This document shows, piece by piece, positions 19,164-34,309 of a stretch of 64,000 bases of DNA. The stretch's first letter is position 1, and each line of letters opens with the position of its first letter. A program made the translations under genes and the position numbers. Source of the stretch: Allodiplogaster sudhausi (lineage: Eukaryota; Nematoda; Chromadorea; Rhabditida; Diplogasteridae); the NCBI GenBank assembly GCA_945643635.1, contig CALZFC010000030.1:2666501-2730500 (forward strand), given 5' to 3'. The notes below the pieces were generated by a model that had not been told where the DNA came from, did not search any database, and saw only the letters and a list, made by a program, of their open reading frames with translations.

Positions 19164-20770
19164 ATGCCCTTCGTCCCCCACGACATTCCCTTCCTCCTCT
19201 CGTGCCTCTACATCCCTCCTCTCGTCACTCTCTACTTCATCGAACTCTTCATCATCCTCCGCAACCGAAGCTGCACCTTCCGCAGCAACTTCTTCATTCT
19301 CTTCTCCTTTGGCGGAGTCGTGGTTCGCAAATCGCAAATACATACCGTATTGCACAAATTGTTGAAAACACAGACATATCAAAGTATGTAGTTATTGTTA
19401 TTAATCTTTAACTAGCTGTCTATGTCGACTACAATGTTGTTTCGTTTTTTTTTCATTTAACGATGCTACTTGAAACATCGCTAGGAAAAGTGAGAAGAAT
19501 TCATCCTAATGGGTGCCTGAGGAGAAAACCCACATTTTCCCCACGCTGTACGGTTGAAATTAAGGAGTGACTGCACCATTTGATCCCCATGCAAACACTC
19601 ATTCTTCCATACAGAACGTGATAATTTTTTTTTCAAAAGCGGCTTACAAAATCTATGGACAGTTTATTAACGTTTCATCATGAATCGTTCTTGCTCTCCT
19701 CAGGACATTCTCTTTCTTTTCTGCGCCACAGTCGCCTATCGATTGCCAACGACGCCCTTACTGAACGCCATTCATCTCTGCTGCTCCGAGCACGATTGGC
19801 TGACAAAGATTTGCTTCAAGTTCATTAGCTATTCGTTTCTAAAGATATTTTATAAACAGCACCGCTTTACAAATAGGGTGAAGGTAATTTCTGAATCTTC
19901 GGACGTTCTGAAATGTCCGATCAAATTGTGCTAAAATACGATGCATGAAGCCTGGCAATCCGGACATTTGAATGCTTGATTATGGTAAAACCGTAAAACC
20001 CGAGTGTATGAATGTTTTTTCTCTCTATTAGTGACCCCTTTATTAGAAGCGTGCAACTGTGAGAGAAGAAAAGTCTCTTAAGAGCTTTTGCAAACTTTTG
20101 CTCTCTCACTTACACATATGTATGTACTCGCTATCCACCGACAAACTTCAATGAATTTTTTGGTAAATGAAGTTTTAAACCTTCACAAAGTTTATCATTC
20201 TTTATTTGGAATTTGAGTCAACTTTAGTCATTTTCCACAGCAAACCGGCATAAGACCTGCATGAGGTTTCTCTTTGATCTTTGAGCTAGTTCAAATTTTA
20301 TTTAACGTTCGTTTCAGTTTTCTTCCAAGATTAATAGCATGGTAGGAGACATGGGATGCTCGTCCCAACGACCCTTCCAGTGATCATTCTGTTGAAGTCG
20401 AGCTAGGATTTTATTTAGAATTAAATTGTGTTATCACATACAAAAAAAAACACTTCCGCCCACTTGTACCGGCAACTAGAATTTTTCTTGTGTCCCTCTC
20501 GTAGAACCCCTCCCTCTCTCTAAAACCGCCCCTCCCTCGCCAGGGTATTGAAAAATAGTACCCTCGGTGTACTAGTTGAGAAAATACGGTATGCGAACCA
20601 AATCCAGGTTCGTTTTAATCGATAACTGATCAATCTAGGATGGCGTACTATCTCTTCTATATGGAAGAATATAACACGTTAGCGATTGCTCTCAATCGCT
20701 TCGTCGCTGTGATGTGGCCGACGGCGAGTGCAGTGAGCGGCAAACGGCGCGTAAGAGACGTTGAAGAGAT

Positions 20771-20806
<36 letters not shown>

Positions 20807-21852
20807 ATAAGAGAGTGGCAGAGACATAGAGAGACAGAATGAGAGATTGTGAGAGGGAGAGAGATAAAATAATTCGAAAACAGAGACAGCGCCTGGTCGT
20901 GCTGAGCTGCGTTGCGGTCGCGAGCGCGGCTCCGCTGCTTACGGCCTGGCCCGTCTTCGCGTTTCCCGCCGCATACAATCGAATCAATAAAGACACGGCG
21001 CTCTTTTATCGCACCACAGTCCTGACCACCGTGCCGAAGGTCTCGTGATCGAGAAGAGAAATATTGCAGATTGGCTAGCAACCGTCAATTTTCCTTTAAA
21101 GTTTTCAATTTCATCATAAAGGTTAATTTCTTATCAATAAAAAATAGTAATATTTCAAGTGCCTCCGCTTCATTCTGAACTCGTCGGTGCTTGTCGTGAC
21201 GACCGCGGTTTCGTTGGCACTGTACGCGTTAATGGCCCGCGAGATGATGAAACGGTCGCGAAACTCACAAGAAGTACATTTCGCTACTCTTTAATTCTGT
21301 CTCTCTCTCTCTCTCTGCGGCAATCTCTCACTCTTCTTCCTCCTTCTCATCTCTCTTCTCTCTCTCATCTGTCCTTCTCTCACTCTTCTCTCTCCTATCT
21401 CTTGTTTGCTCTTACTTCTTGCTGCCGGAAACCACAATTTTACACCATATTCAGCGTTTGGCGAACATTGAGCTAAGGTTCGTTTACTTGGGAGTCGGCC
21501 AATTTCTTCTCAATGTACCTTTAATTGTAGATCAGGTTCGTGAGCTTAGTTTGTTATATTATTTTCAGATCAAAATACTAATCGACAATAAATGTCATAA
21601 TGGATACATAATTTAATTTGAAATCCAAAATCAATCGATTACTTTATCTTAAAATAGGTCGTGAAAGCGCTGATGGACCGTCCCGTTGACGGCGTCGGAG
21701 GCTTTCTTACTACGACCTATTGGGCCGAACTCCGCACGCTAGCCCCGCCCCTCCTGCTCCTCTTCCTCAGTCGCGCCATGCAAGCGGAGATCGGCGCAAT
21801 CTTCCGTCCACGCTCGTCTCCTCACCATTTGCAACTCGGTCGAAATAGTTAA
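19164..21852 (+). CDS. Seven-transmembrane chemoreceptor 2, serpentine-receptor type
   Basis: Exons 19164-19322, 19704-19819, 20639-20750, 20884-21039, 21160-21273, 21455-21535 and 21658-21852 join in phase to ~310 residues. Exon lengths are those of receptor 1, except a 6-base shorter exon 5 and a shorter tail. The TM3 motif ALNRFVAVMWP is present, and a loop Cys pair lies in LCCSEHDW. The gene has no visible frame damage. Intron 2 contains a fragment of the CCGTATTTTCTC-type element (20470-20595), and CT/AG microsatellites fill introns 3 and 5. It likely serves chemosensation at the cell surface of sensory neurons, inferred from the family. Confidence 0.85.
20470..20596. mobile_element. Truncated MITE with a GAAAATACGGTATG end
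   Basis: About 125 bp with CCCTCTCG..CCCCTCCCTCTCT..AGGGTATTGAAAAATAGTACCCTCGGTGTACTAGTTGAGAAAATACGGTATG features. It matches the right part of the complete element at 42562-43021, and its left end is missing. It lies in intron 2 of receptor 2. Confidence 0.6.
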
Positions 21853-22169
21853 TGTTGCAAATCAATAATATTAGTGACTTTTCAATAACTTTTGCAAATG
21901 AGTTGAGAGCTTCCCAGACAAGAGGACTTTGGATGTTTTTTTCTAAACTATTAATCCAATCCATGAAAACAAATGAATTCTGCCGTGTGCTGACTTTTGT
22001 GCAATACGCCCAGAAAGAACCGGCAAAGAGCGAACATTATTTCCTGACATTACAAACTTTATTTGCCTTCAAAAAGTTTCAGATATGAAGGAATGGTAAA
22101 AATAATATTAAACTAGCTTTCGCGATACAATGTCCTGTTATTATGTAGTGGTCTACTAAGTAAAAAAAT

Positions 22170-22885
22170 TATGTTTTCGTATATGTCTGCCGTCGGGTTT
22201 TTTTGTTGAAAGTTTCGGTATTTCATAGATCGATTTCCTGATAAAATTCACAGATATTTGAAGAGGAAAGAAATCTGCATAGAATATAATTTTATTATAG
22301 GAATCTGAGGACACTATTTTTAGATACATGAATTTTAATCAGCAATAGTGTGCGACAGTGGCATCAATTACTGTTCGGCAAGTCCTACCCCAAAATGTTC
22401 GAATTGAATGTTTCTTTAAAAATCATCCAACGGGGGTTTTTTGATGCGAGGAACACGAATATCATGTTTATTTTTTATTATGACGTCATTTTCAAAAGTT
22501 ACGGTAGGTGTATGGCTGAACGCAACAGTATTACTATTTACCTACCGTAACTTTTGAAAATGACGTCATAATAAAACATAAACATGATATTCGTGTTCCT
22601 CGCATCAAAAAATCTCTTGGGGTGATTTTTAGAGAAAAATTCAATTCGAACATTTTGGGGCAGGACTTGCCGAACAGTAATTGATGCCACTGTCGCACAT
22701 TATTGCTGATTAAAATTCATGTATCTAAAAATAGTGTCCTCAGATTCCTATAATAAAATGACATTCTATGCAGATTTCTTTCCTCTTCAAGATAGCTGTG
22801 AATTTTATCAGGAAATCGATCTATGAAATTCCGAAAATTTCATAAAACTTGACGGCAGACATACATATATTTAAAAAAAATGGAA
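22170..22885. mobile_element. ~700-bp near-perfect foldback element
   Basis: Two ~330-bp arms mirror each other around about 22530, where the innermost stem is TTACGGTAGGT / ACCTACCGTAA around a loop with GCAACAGTATT. The arms share TGACGTCATTTTCAAAAGT, GGCAAGTCCTACCCCAAAATG and ATCGATTTCCTGATAAAATTC with few mismatches, so the insertion is young. No coding sequence. It lies between receptor 2 and the orphan exon. Confidence 0.75.
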
Positions 22886-23407
22886 TTTTTATGTTTAAAC
22901 TTAATTTTTCGGGAAGTATTAAAGTATCGTATAGACATTATTTGTAGAGAATAAAAAAACTACACCTACACTTGCTTTGCAGATGAAAAGGTAAGCAGGG
23001 AAAACAGATATTGAGCTTAAACTGCGGTGCAGCACTTGATCGTAAACAGTATTCAAAAATTGATATCCAAAAACTGTGCCCTCAAATCCCTTTAAGTAGA
23101 AACATATATAATGCATTTTTCCTCTACTTTCATATTGTGGAATGACTTCTCTGGAAATGGACCGGCAAAAATGGAAAATATTCAAAATATTGAATTTTTT
23201 TAGTCCTAAAAATTTTATCCGAAAAAAGGCTATTAAAATGACACTATTGACGAATCATTATCTAGACCTTTTTTGTGCAGTTTCAAATGAGGAATAAGAA
23301 GAAAAAAGAAAAGTGCAAAATGTTGGAAATTAAGCAAAATACATAACTGTTGTATTCGACAGTACATTTAAATTAAACTCAATAAAAAAAATGTTTTCCT
23401 AAAATAG

Positions 23408-23638
23408 GTCATAAAATCGCTGATGGGTGCTATTGACGGCGTCGAAGGCTTTCTTACTGCGTCCTACTGCTGCGAGCTCCGCTCACTCGCCCCGCCACTC
23501 CTCATGCTCTACCTCAGTCGCTCCATGCAGGCGGAGATCGCCGCCATCTTCCGAACACGCACGACAGACGACGCGACCGGAACGCGTGTCGTCACGATTA
23601 GCAACCCGATCGAAATGCCGAATGCTGTCAATCAATAA
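23408..23638 (+). pseudogene. Orphan last exon of a chemoreceptor
   Basis: Preceded by the acceptor AAAATAG, this copies exon 7 of receptor 1 (17115-17345) with only a handful of changes, such as GVGGFL to GVEGFL. It runs to the same stop after NAVNQ. No exons 1-6 occur upstream before receptor 2 ends. The downstream flank also matches that of receptor 1. It is the broken end of a duplicated unit made of exon 7, intergenic DNA and an exon 1 array. Confidence 0.8.
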
Positions 23639-24499
23639 TATTTGTGGTATGTTTGATAAAAATAGAATTCGAACAAAAACACGGACCATCTGAAGTACAT
23701 AAAGTAATCTTCCAAAGTCCGCTCATAGAACGCGTCGTAGTGCCGCGTGGCACCGGCAAGATAGCATCCTAGTTTTGCAAAAAATATGTATATATATATA
23801 TATGATGATAATAATAATAATCTCAGAATGAATTAATCATTCCTGCAGACAACTTGTTTTCATTTTTTTTTATATTACACGTTTGCACTGACAAAGTATA
23901 TTTCATGCACTAAATATTATTTTATAATTCTGTACTCGGCCAGAGAATAATGCGATAAAACTACAATGTAGAATGTTTTAGTACATTTCTACATTGTATA
24001 TATGCGATCAACAATAGAACAAATCATCAAAACATTCAAATATGTACTTTTATTTAAACAAATAGTTGAGCTCGACCACATGACACTTTTCAGACTATAT
24101 TGAACTGCCGAAGAAAGATTTCAAGCATTCATTAGACTACATTCAATGTCCGCTTTTCTGAGAAATTCCATTGTTTCCGAGACAACTGCACCCATCTTGT
24201 GAACTCGTGAGAATCTTTGAATTGCTTCATTTACGGCCATGTCCATGCCGACATAATAGATATTATATAAGTATTATTCATGACAGCAGATAGTGTTGCA
24301 TGTATTGCAAACCTAGCGTTTCAATATTTAAAAAAATATGAGCAATGGCATTCAGATTTTATCTCTCTTTTTCCACAATTCTCTCACCCTCTCTCTCTCT
24401 TTATATGGGCCTTTATTTCACAATCACACTCTTTGCATTCCTTTCACAACTCAAAAGCGTCTGTCTCTCATTTATCTCTCTTTCTCCCTCTTTCTCTCG

Positions 24500-24792
24500 T
24501 TCATCTTTCTCCTCTCTCGCTTTCCCTTCTCCTCAGATGCCCTTCGTCCCCCACGACATTCCCTTCCTCCTCTCGTGCCTCTACATCCCTCCTCTCGTCG
24601 CTCTCTCTCTCTCTCCCTCTCTCTTTCTCTCTCTTTCTCTCTCTCCCTCTCCTTAGATGCCCTTCGTCCCGCACGACATTCCCTTCCTCCTCTCGTGCCT
24701 CTACATCCCTCCTCTCGTCGCTCTCTCTCTCTCTCTTTCTCTCTCTCCCTCCCTCTCTCTTTCTCTCTCTTTCTCTCTCTCCCTCTCCTTAG
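24500..24792 (+). repeat. Tandem array of partial exon 1 copies with CT-rich tails (receptor 3)
   Basis: Units start at ATGs 24537 and 24657, with the full exon at 24793, at a period of 120-136 bp. Each unit repeats a CT tract, (C)TTAG or CTCAG, an ATG and MPFVPHDIPFLLSCLYIPPL before returning to CT repeats. This is the same architecture as at 18740-19163, with three copies instead of four. Confidence 0.85.
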
Positions 24793-27700
24793 ATGCCCTT
24801 CGTCCCGCACGACATTCCCTTCCTCCTCTCGTGCCTCTACATCCCTCCTCTCGTCGCTCTCTACTTCATCGAACTCTTCATCATCCTCCGCAACCGAAGC
24901 GGCGCTTTCCGCAGCAACTTCTTCGTCCTCTTCACCTTTGGCGGCTTCGTGGTTTGCCTATTCAATTGTCTCACATTTATGAATTCATTCACAGGCTAGA
25001 TTTTTTTAAGTTCTACAATCGGCATGCGTGGGTATGTGTGCGAAAATATCTTATTTTTCTCGATACAGCTCTAGCCCCAGAGCTAAAGACTCTTTCCAGT
25101 GAGCTAATAGGGAATGGTGGAAGGAATTGCGTAGCCAAACCTAGTGATAATACATACAACACCATCGAAGCAAGTCGCAGCCTGTAGGGGTTCTTGACAA
25201 TTCGGCCCCTTTTGCATCAGTTTTTGAGAAACACTACGTGAAAAGTAAACCGACAATTTTTTTGATACATTGCCGGCATTGAATTGATCCCTCGCAGCTG
25301 TAGTTGACAGCGATGATAGCTGTTGCACGGATTTGATTTAGGTTTGTGCTTTAAGTTTATATTCTGTCTTGATGTAACCATAATATGCACGTTATTGATC
25401 TGGTTGTAATGCAATAATTTACTGATTCGGTGCCAGATATGAATATTACATATTTCCAGCAAGAACCGCGCTTTAAGCTGTAGGATTCGGAGATGCAGTC
25501 ATAGCAAGGGCATCACGTCTCTTGCGCTTCTTGCAGCAGCTGAAATGACATTAAAATTAATTTTTTTTTTAATCATTCTAATTCTATTAGCAGAAATTCG
25601 TTTCAAGGCGCAATTAACTCTTACCCGCATCCTCCGCAACCACAGCATCCACATCCGCAGCAAGGGCAACAGCAGCAGTTGTTGCAGCACTTGTTATTGC
25701 AGCAGCAGTTTTGGTTGCCGCAGCAGTGGTTCTGGCAGCAGCAGCACTTTTTGCAGCAACAAGAACAGCACTTCTTGCAGCAGCAGCAGTTGTTGCAGCA
25801 CTGAAGAAAGACAAAGAGATAGAGGAGTTGACAGTGGGATGAGTATTTCTTGATGGTAGAAAAATCTGGTAAAACTGACATTATTGCAGCAATTGTTACA
25901 GCAGTTGTTATTACAACAACCACCGCAGCAGCCACAGCATCTCTTATCTCTGCCATTCAAAGAAGTAGAATTGGATTGAAGAGGGGAGGTCAGTTTGGTA
26001 GTGAATGCCTTGAAACGAGCGACTGCATTTGAAGAAGGCTGAGCGGAAGAGATTTGATTGTCAGTCTGGCTGGCCAGAGCAGGAGTTTGGAGGGAACACT
26101 TGATCTGAGAATCTGTTGCGAGACTGAGTCCTGAGATCACCACGAGGATGAAGACGCAAGAATGCATTTCTGGCTGGGAAAGAGCTGGCTGGGCAGTGCC
26201 AGACAATCGAAGGGAGTCTCTTTTATACGATGTTGGCAGATTAATGTGCTCTCTTGACATTGAGACCTCTGGATAGGTGAGAACTTCTTCAACACAGAGT
26301 GGCTCAGGAAGACAAACAGAAATTCGAGTGACATCAGAGAGATCGCGCATTGCATAACTTTTATCGCATGGAATCGAATCAACTATGTGATTATATGCAT
26401 ACAGCATAGTGCGATTTCCCCAATGTCCACTCGAATTTTTGTTGGTCTTCCTTCCTGAACAGCGCTCTGTTGAAGAAGTTCTCACCTGGCCAGAGGACTC
26501 AATGTCAAGAGGGCATTTTAATGTGGCATATTCGTATAAAAGCGACTCCCTTCGATTGTCTGGCACTGCCCAGCCAGCTCTTTCCCAGCCAGTAATGCAT
26601 TCTTGCTTCTTCATCCTCGTGGTGATCTCAGGACTCAGTCTCGCAGCTGATTCTCAGACCAAGGACTCACGCAAAACTCCGGCCCTGGCCAGCGAGACTC
26701 ACAATCAAATCTCTTCCGCTCAACCTTCTTCAAATGCAATCGCCCGTTTCAAGGCATTCACTACCAAACAGGCCTCCCCACTTCAATCCAATTCCTTGAA
26801 CGGCAGAGACAAGAGATGCTGCGGCTGCTGCGGTGGCTGTTGTAATAACAACTGCTGCAACAATTGCTGCAACAATGTCAGTTTAACCAGATTTTTCTTC
26901 CATCAAGAGCTACTCACCTCACTGTCAACTCCTCTATCTCTTTGTTATTTTTCAGTGCTGCAACCACTGCTGCTGCTGTAAGAAGTGCTGTTCTTGCTGC
27001 TGCAAAAAGTGCTGCTGCTGCCAGAACCACTGCTGCGGCAACCGAAACTGCTGCTGCAATAACAAGTGCTGCAACAACTGCTGCTGCTGCCCTTGCTGCG
27101 GATGTGGATGCTGTGGCTGCGGAGGATGCGGGTAAGAGTTAACTGCGATTCGTAACGAAATTTAGCTAATAGAATGGGAACTTATAAAGAATAATTTTAA
27201 TGTCATTTCAGCTGCTGCAAAAAGCGCAAGAGACGTGATGCCCTTGCTGTGACTGCATCTCCGATTCTTACTGCTTAGAGTGCAGTTTCTTCCGGAAATA
27301 TGTAATATTCATATCATGCACCGAATCGGTAAATTATTGCATTACAACCAGATCAATAAAGTATTATGGTTACATGCTATACTTACAACAAAAACCATGA
27401 AACTGCTACATATGTATCATCGCTGTAAACTACATCGCGTATACAGTACCGCTCAACTGCGAGGGGTCAAATCTAGTATGTTGGCTGGCTATGGCGGCCA
27501 TGGAAAAAATGGGCAAAGTGGAACATCTCGCCTCAAAACGCATAAAACAAAATAACAGAACATTAATGAATGCTTCGCTTAAAGTACCATTGGACGCAGG
27601 ACATCACTTTTCTTCTCTGCGTCACAGTCGCCTATCGCGTGCCAATCACGCCATTTCTGAACGCCATTCAGCTCTGCTGCTCCGAGCAGGATTGGCTGAC

Positions 27701-29345
27701 AACGCTTTGCTTCAAGTGGAAATCTTATCATGATTGATTGACTGATCGATTCATTGATTGCCCAGTCTTTTTCAATCTTTGCCTCCTGATATTGCCGAAA
27801 ATAATGTCTGTTTTTTTAGGATGGCGAATTATCTCTTTTATGTGGAAGAGTATTACACCGTAGCGATTGCTCTCAATCGCTTCGTTGCTGTGATGTGGCC
27901 GGTGCAGAGTGTCGCGAGCAGAAATCGACGAGTTGGTCAAGTTGTAGAGATAAACAGATGAGGGAGGAGAGCGAGAGGAGAGAGGAGATTGAAAATAAAG
28001 AAGGCAACTGAGAGAGAGAGAGATGAAAAATAGGGAAAAGAAAGAGAGAGCAAATCAGGAGTAATAGAGAAGTAATGTCAATGTCAGAAACAACGCCTCT
28101 TTGTGGTGTGCTGCGTTGTGGTCGCGAACGCGGCTCCGCTCCTCACTTCGTGGGCGGTGTACGCGTATCCTGTCAAGTACTATCCCATCAAGTACGGAGA
28201 GTCGCTTCTCAACGGCGTCACAGTCATTACGAAGGTGTCACAGGTAAACAAATTAGTAAAATAGTGTAAATGTGCTGAAAACTAATTCTCGAATTCGCGA
28301 GTTTTGGCCTGACAAAAGGAAAGCTTTTAAGGAGCTGCGCTTCGTGCTCAGCTCGTCCGTGGTCGCCGTAACGACCGTGGTGACGTGTGCGTTGTACGCG
28401 AAGATGGCACGCAAAATGCTGGAAAGATCGCGAGACTTGACCTCACAACAAGTACGTACTTGTCATGTCTGCGTCTCTCACTCTTTCGTTCTCTCTCTCC
28501 CACGATTTACATATCTCTATCGCTCCCATTCTTTGCACTCTTCTTCCCCACACCCACTCTCTCATTCGGTCTGTAATGCTCTTGTTTTTATTCCACATGT
28601 TTCCATTTATGCCCTATTTTTATTACTAGTCTAAAGGTACCAAACTACCAATGTGTGCGAATTTTCACACACCATTTTCACACACTCCGTGGTGTTTGAA
28701 GCCATATCTCTAATAGATCATCCATCTCTCTCTCTCTGTCTCTATCTCTGTCTCTCTCTTTAATTCTCTCTTTTGCTCTCTCTCTATCTCTTTCACTTTC
28801 TCTCTCTCTCTCTCTCTCTCGCTGCTTTCAGCAACTGGCGAGCATGGAGCAACGACTCTTCTACGTCGGCGTAGGTCAATTTCTCGTCAACCTACCTTCG
28901 ATAGTACAACAAGTTTGTCAACAATATTGTATGTCTTCGTATGCCGATTAACCAATTAGTCTCTCGTTAAAAGGAAGTAAAAGGAAAATAAACAAATAAA
29001 ATAATACATGTATGTATGTGCAAGCACCAATAATAATAATAAGTATTATTATTATTTCTTTTTAAATAATATTTATTGGTTTTGTAGGCGATAAAAGCTT
29101 TGATGGGCAGCCAAATGGACGGAGTCGCGAGCCTTTTGTCAGCGTCCTACTGCTGCGAGATCCGCTCGCTCGCCCCGCCCCTCCTTCTTCTCTGCCTCAG
29201 CAGCGCCATGCAGGAAGAGATCGCTGCCATCTTCCGGCCCTTCAGGATAGGCGACGCGACCACGACGCGTCTTGTCTCGATCAGCAATTCGGGCGAAGCG
29301 CGAAATCCGACAACGAATCAGCAGTACTCGGGGCATGTTGCCTAG
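24793..29345 (+). CDS. Seven-transmembrane chemoreceptor 3, serpentine-receptor type
   Basis: Exons 24793-24951, 27600-27715, 27820-27931, 28088-28243, 28332-28451, 28832-28912 and 29088-29345 join in phase to ~333 residues. ALNRFVAVMWP (TM3), the LCCSEQDW loop and an exon 7 with AMQEEIAAIFRP follow the family plan. Intron 1 is 2.6 kb because it holds the inverted pair of Cys-rich genes; the other introns are short with CT or AG tracts. It is closer to receptor 4 than to receptors 1 and 2 (KYYPIKYG and MEQRLFYVGVGQF shared). No frame damage is visible. Confidence 0.85.
25473..26167 (-). CDS. Cys-rich secreted protein A, with propeptide and basic cleavage site
   Basis: Exons 25880-26167, 25625-25800 and 25473-25539 join in phase to ~176 residues. 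Residues 1-20 (MHSCVFILVVISGLSLATDS) form a signal peptide. A polar Ser/Thr/Gln-rich propeptide follows, ending GRDKR near residue 83. After this furin-like site comes a ~70-residue domain made of CC, CCC and CCCC clusters with Gly, Asn and Lys (CCGCCGGCC, CCCCKKCC), roughly half cysteine. It ends with KKRKRR and a short tail ending in ASPNPTA. It may be a heavily cross-linked structural peptide, a metal-binding peptide or a secreted effector; the family was not recognised. It is a paralogue of the plus-strand gene at 26595, head to head. Confidence 0.75.
26222..26227 (-). promoter_or_regulatory. TATA box of Cys-rich gene A
   Basis: TATAAA inside CGTATAAAAG on the minus strand, ~55 bases upstream of the ATG at 26167. 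It sits in a stretch shared with the divergent gene, whose TATA box has the same spacing. Confidence 0.6.
26535..26540 (+). promoter_or_regulatory. TATA box of Cys-rich gene B
   Basis: TATAAA inside CGTATAAAAG, 55 bases before the ATG at 26595 and followed by the same CGACTCCCTTCGATTGTC leader seen for gene A. The ~430 bp between the two starts is a symmetric, bidirectional upstream region. Confidence 0.6.
26595..27278 (+). CDS. Cys-rich secreted protein B, with propeptide and basic cleavage site
   Basis: Exons 26595-26876, 26956-27131 and 27212-27278 join in phase to exactly 174 residues. Layout: signal peptide MHSCFFILVVISGLSLAADS, propeptide to GRDKR near residue 81, then the Cys-cluster domain (CCGCCGGCC, CCNHCCCC, CCSCCCKKCC, CGCGCCGCGGCG), then KKRKRR and a tail ending in ASPILTA. 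It differs from copy A by scattered substitutions and two fewer residues before the cleavage site, and its frame and splice sites are intact. Both copies keep every cysteine cluster, which suggests the pair is functional and recently duplicated. Confidence 0.75.
27442..27545 (+). mobile_element. Single end of a CAGTACCGCTCAAC-type MITE
   Basis: ATACAGTACCGCTCAACTGCGAGGGGTCAAAT followed by CTATGGCGGCCATGG... and AGTGGAACATCTCGC matches the left arm of the element at 17526-17973. The mirrored right arm is absent, so it is truncated; it abuts the right arm of the inverted gene duplication. Confidence 0.6.
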
Positions 29346-29399
29346 AAGATGGACTTTTTTGCTGTTGTATTCACTCAAGAATCAGGGGCACAGGAAGTT

Positions 29400-30440
29400 T
29401 CTGAACTTTCGAAAAGTTCCATATTGTGCGACAAAGTTTTAGATTGACCTTTCCCTAGCAAATTTCTCAAAAAAAATGCACTATTAAGTTTTTAAACAAC
29501 GTATTTTTTGTGCCTTGCACCAAGAACAAGTAGCAGAGTACACTTGAAGACATGCACATACATAAATACACCAAGCACAAGTAAGCATAATTCATGGATG
29601 TGGATGGACCGCTCTTTGTCCAAGTCATATCTAAGGTATTGTCTAAAAAAATTTCATCTCATTAAATACTACCTCATCATTCTGTACTCGGCCAAAGAAT
29701 AATGCGACAATGATACAGGGAAGAATTGGATGTTTTTAGTACATGTCTGAATAGTCAGTGAGCAACAATAATACAGAACAGGAAAATATTCAAATATGTA
29801 CTATTATTTAAAATTAATATATGTGAGATGACACTTTTTCATATTTCCAAATGTCAATAAAGAGAGATTTTTGTTCTCAAGAATGCATAAAACTACATCA
29901 AGAATCTGTGCTGTCTATATCATTCTGTTGTATGCAGAGACAATTGCAGCCATCTTGTATTCTCGCATTATTGTTCCTGGATTTACTCTGTGAATTGTTT
30001 CATATTCATATGAATGTCTGTCACAAAGACTACCCTGCCATCATTTCCTTGTCCCCTGCATTCTCGTGCGTCACACTTATTATGCAACGTAAGCTCTCTC
30101 CTGTTTATGTATGTGTCATTTTCATGACTTCAAGAGTCAGTCTCGCTCTCTGTGATCATATTGAGCGGTCGCTCTCCTAATCTCTCGCCCTATTATTTGT
30201 TGCCGTCAGGCGGGTCGTTAATAAAAGACTTTCCCGTCCAATTCACACCCGAACGACAGAGAAGAAGCCGGCGAGCTTCGTTACATGGCTATCTTTATTT
30301 ATATACATAAGTAGATATTATACAAGTATCATTGATGTCGGAATATGCACATTCCTTGGAAACGTCGCGTAAGTAAAACAAAAGATGAAACGCTATAGTT
30401 AATTGTCTCCTCATCTCCCTGTCTCTGTCTCATCGCTCCT
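29400..30440 (+). promoter_or_regulatory. Intergenic spacer and diverged upstream block before receptor 4
   Basis: No supported gene. Between 29680 and 30000 the sequence recalls the conserved block of 18100-18560 (TTCTGTACTCGGCCAAAGAATAATGCGA, ATAAAACTACATCAAGAATCT). A GACGGGTC/GACCCGCC-like segment and a CGACAGAGAAGAAGCCGGCGAG stretch at ~30200-30280 look like a retroelement or repeat remnant that I cannot assign. Confidence 0.35.
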
Positions 30441-30447
30441 TGGTTAG

Positions 30448-34309
<3,862 letters not shown>

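Larger units (their letters stand above)
25262..27485. repeat. Large inverted duplication carrying two divergent genes
   Basis: About 1.1-kb arms, 25262-26370 and 26420-27485, are inverse copies centred near 26390. They include two complete three-exon genes, their promoters, introns and downstream flanks. Both outer ends show remnants of the CAGTACCGCTCAAC(T)GCGAGGGGTCAA terminal repeat; the right one is complete at about 27442, the left one has lost its outermost ~20 bases. The whole block lies in intron 1 of receptor 3. A transposon-borne or transposon-mediated duplication is the likely origin. Confidence 0.75.

Noticed and set aside
18595..19411. Long open frames of (Ser-Leu)n over the CT-rich exon 1 arrays
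   Set aside because: CT repeats stay open in several frames on both strands; only the final ~159-base exon 1 is supported by family structure.
25694..26614. 306-residue minus-strand open frame over the Cys-rich region
   Set aside because: It reads antisense and out of frame through two genes whose spliced, duplicated structure is much better supported.
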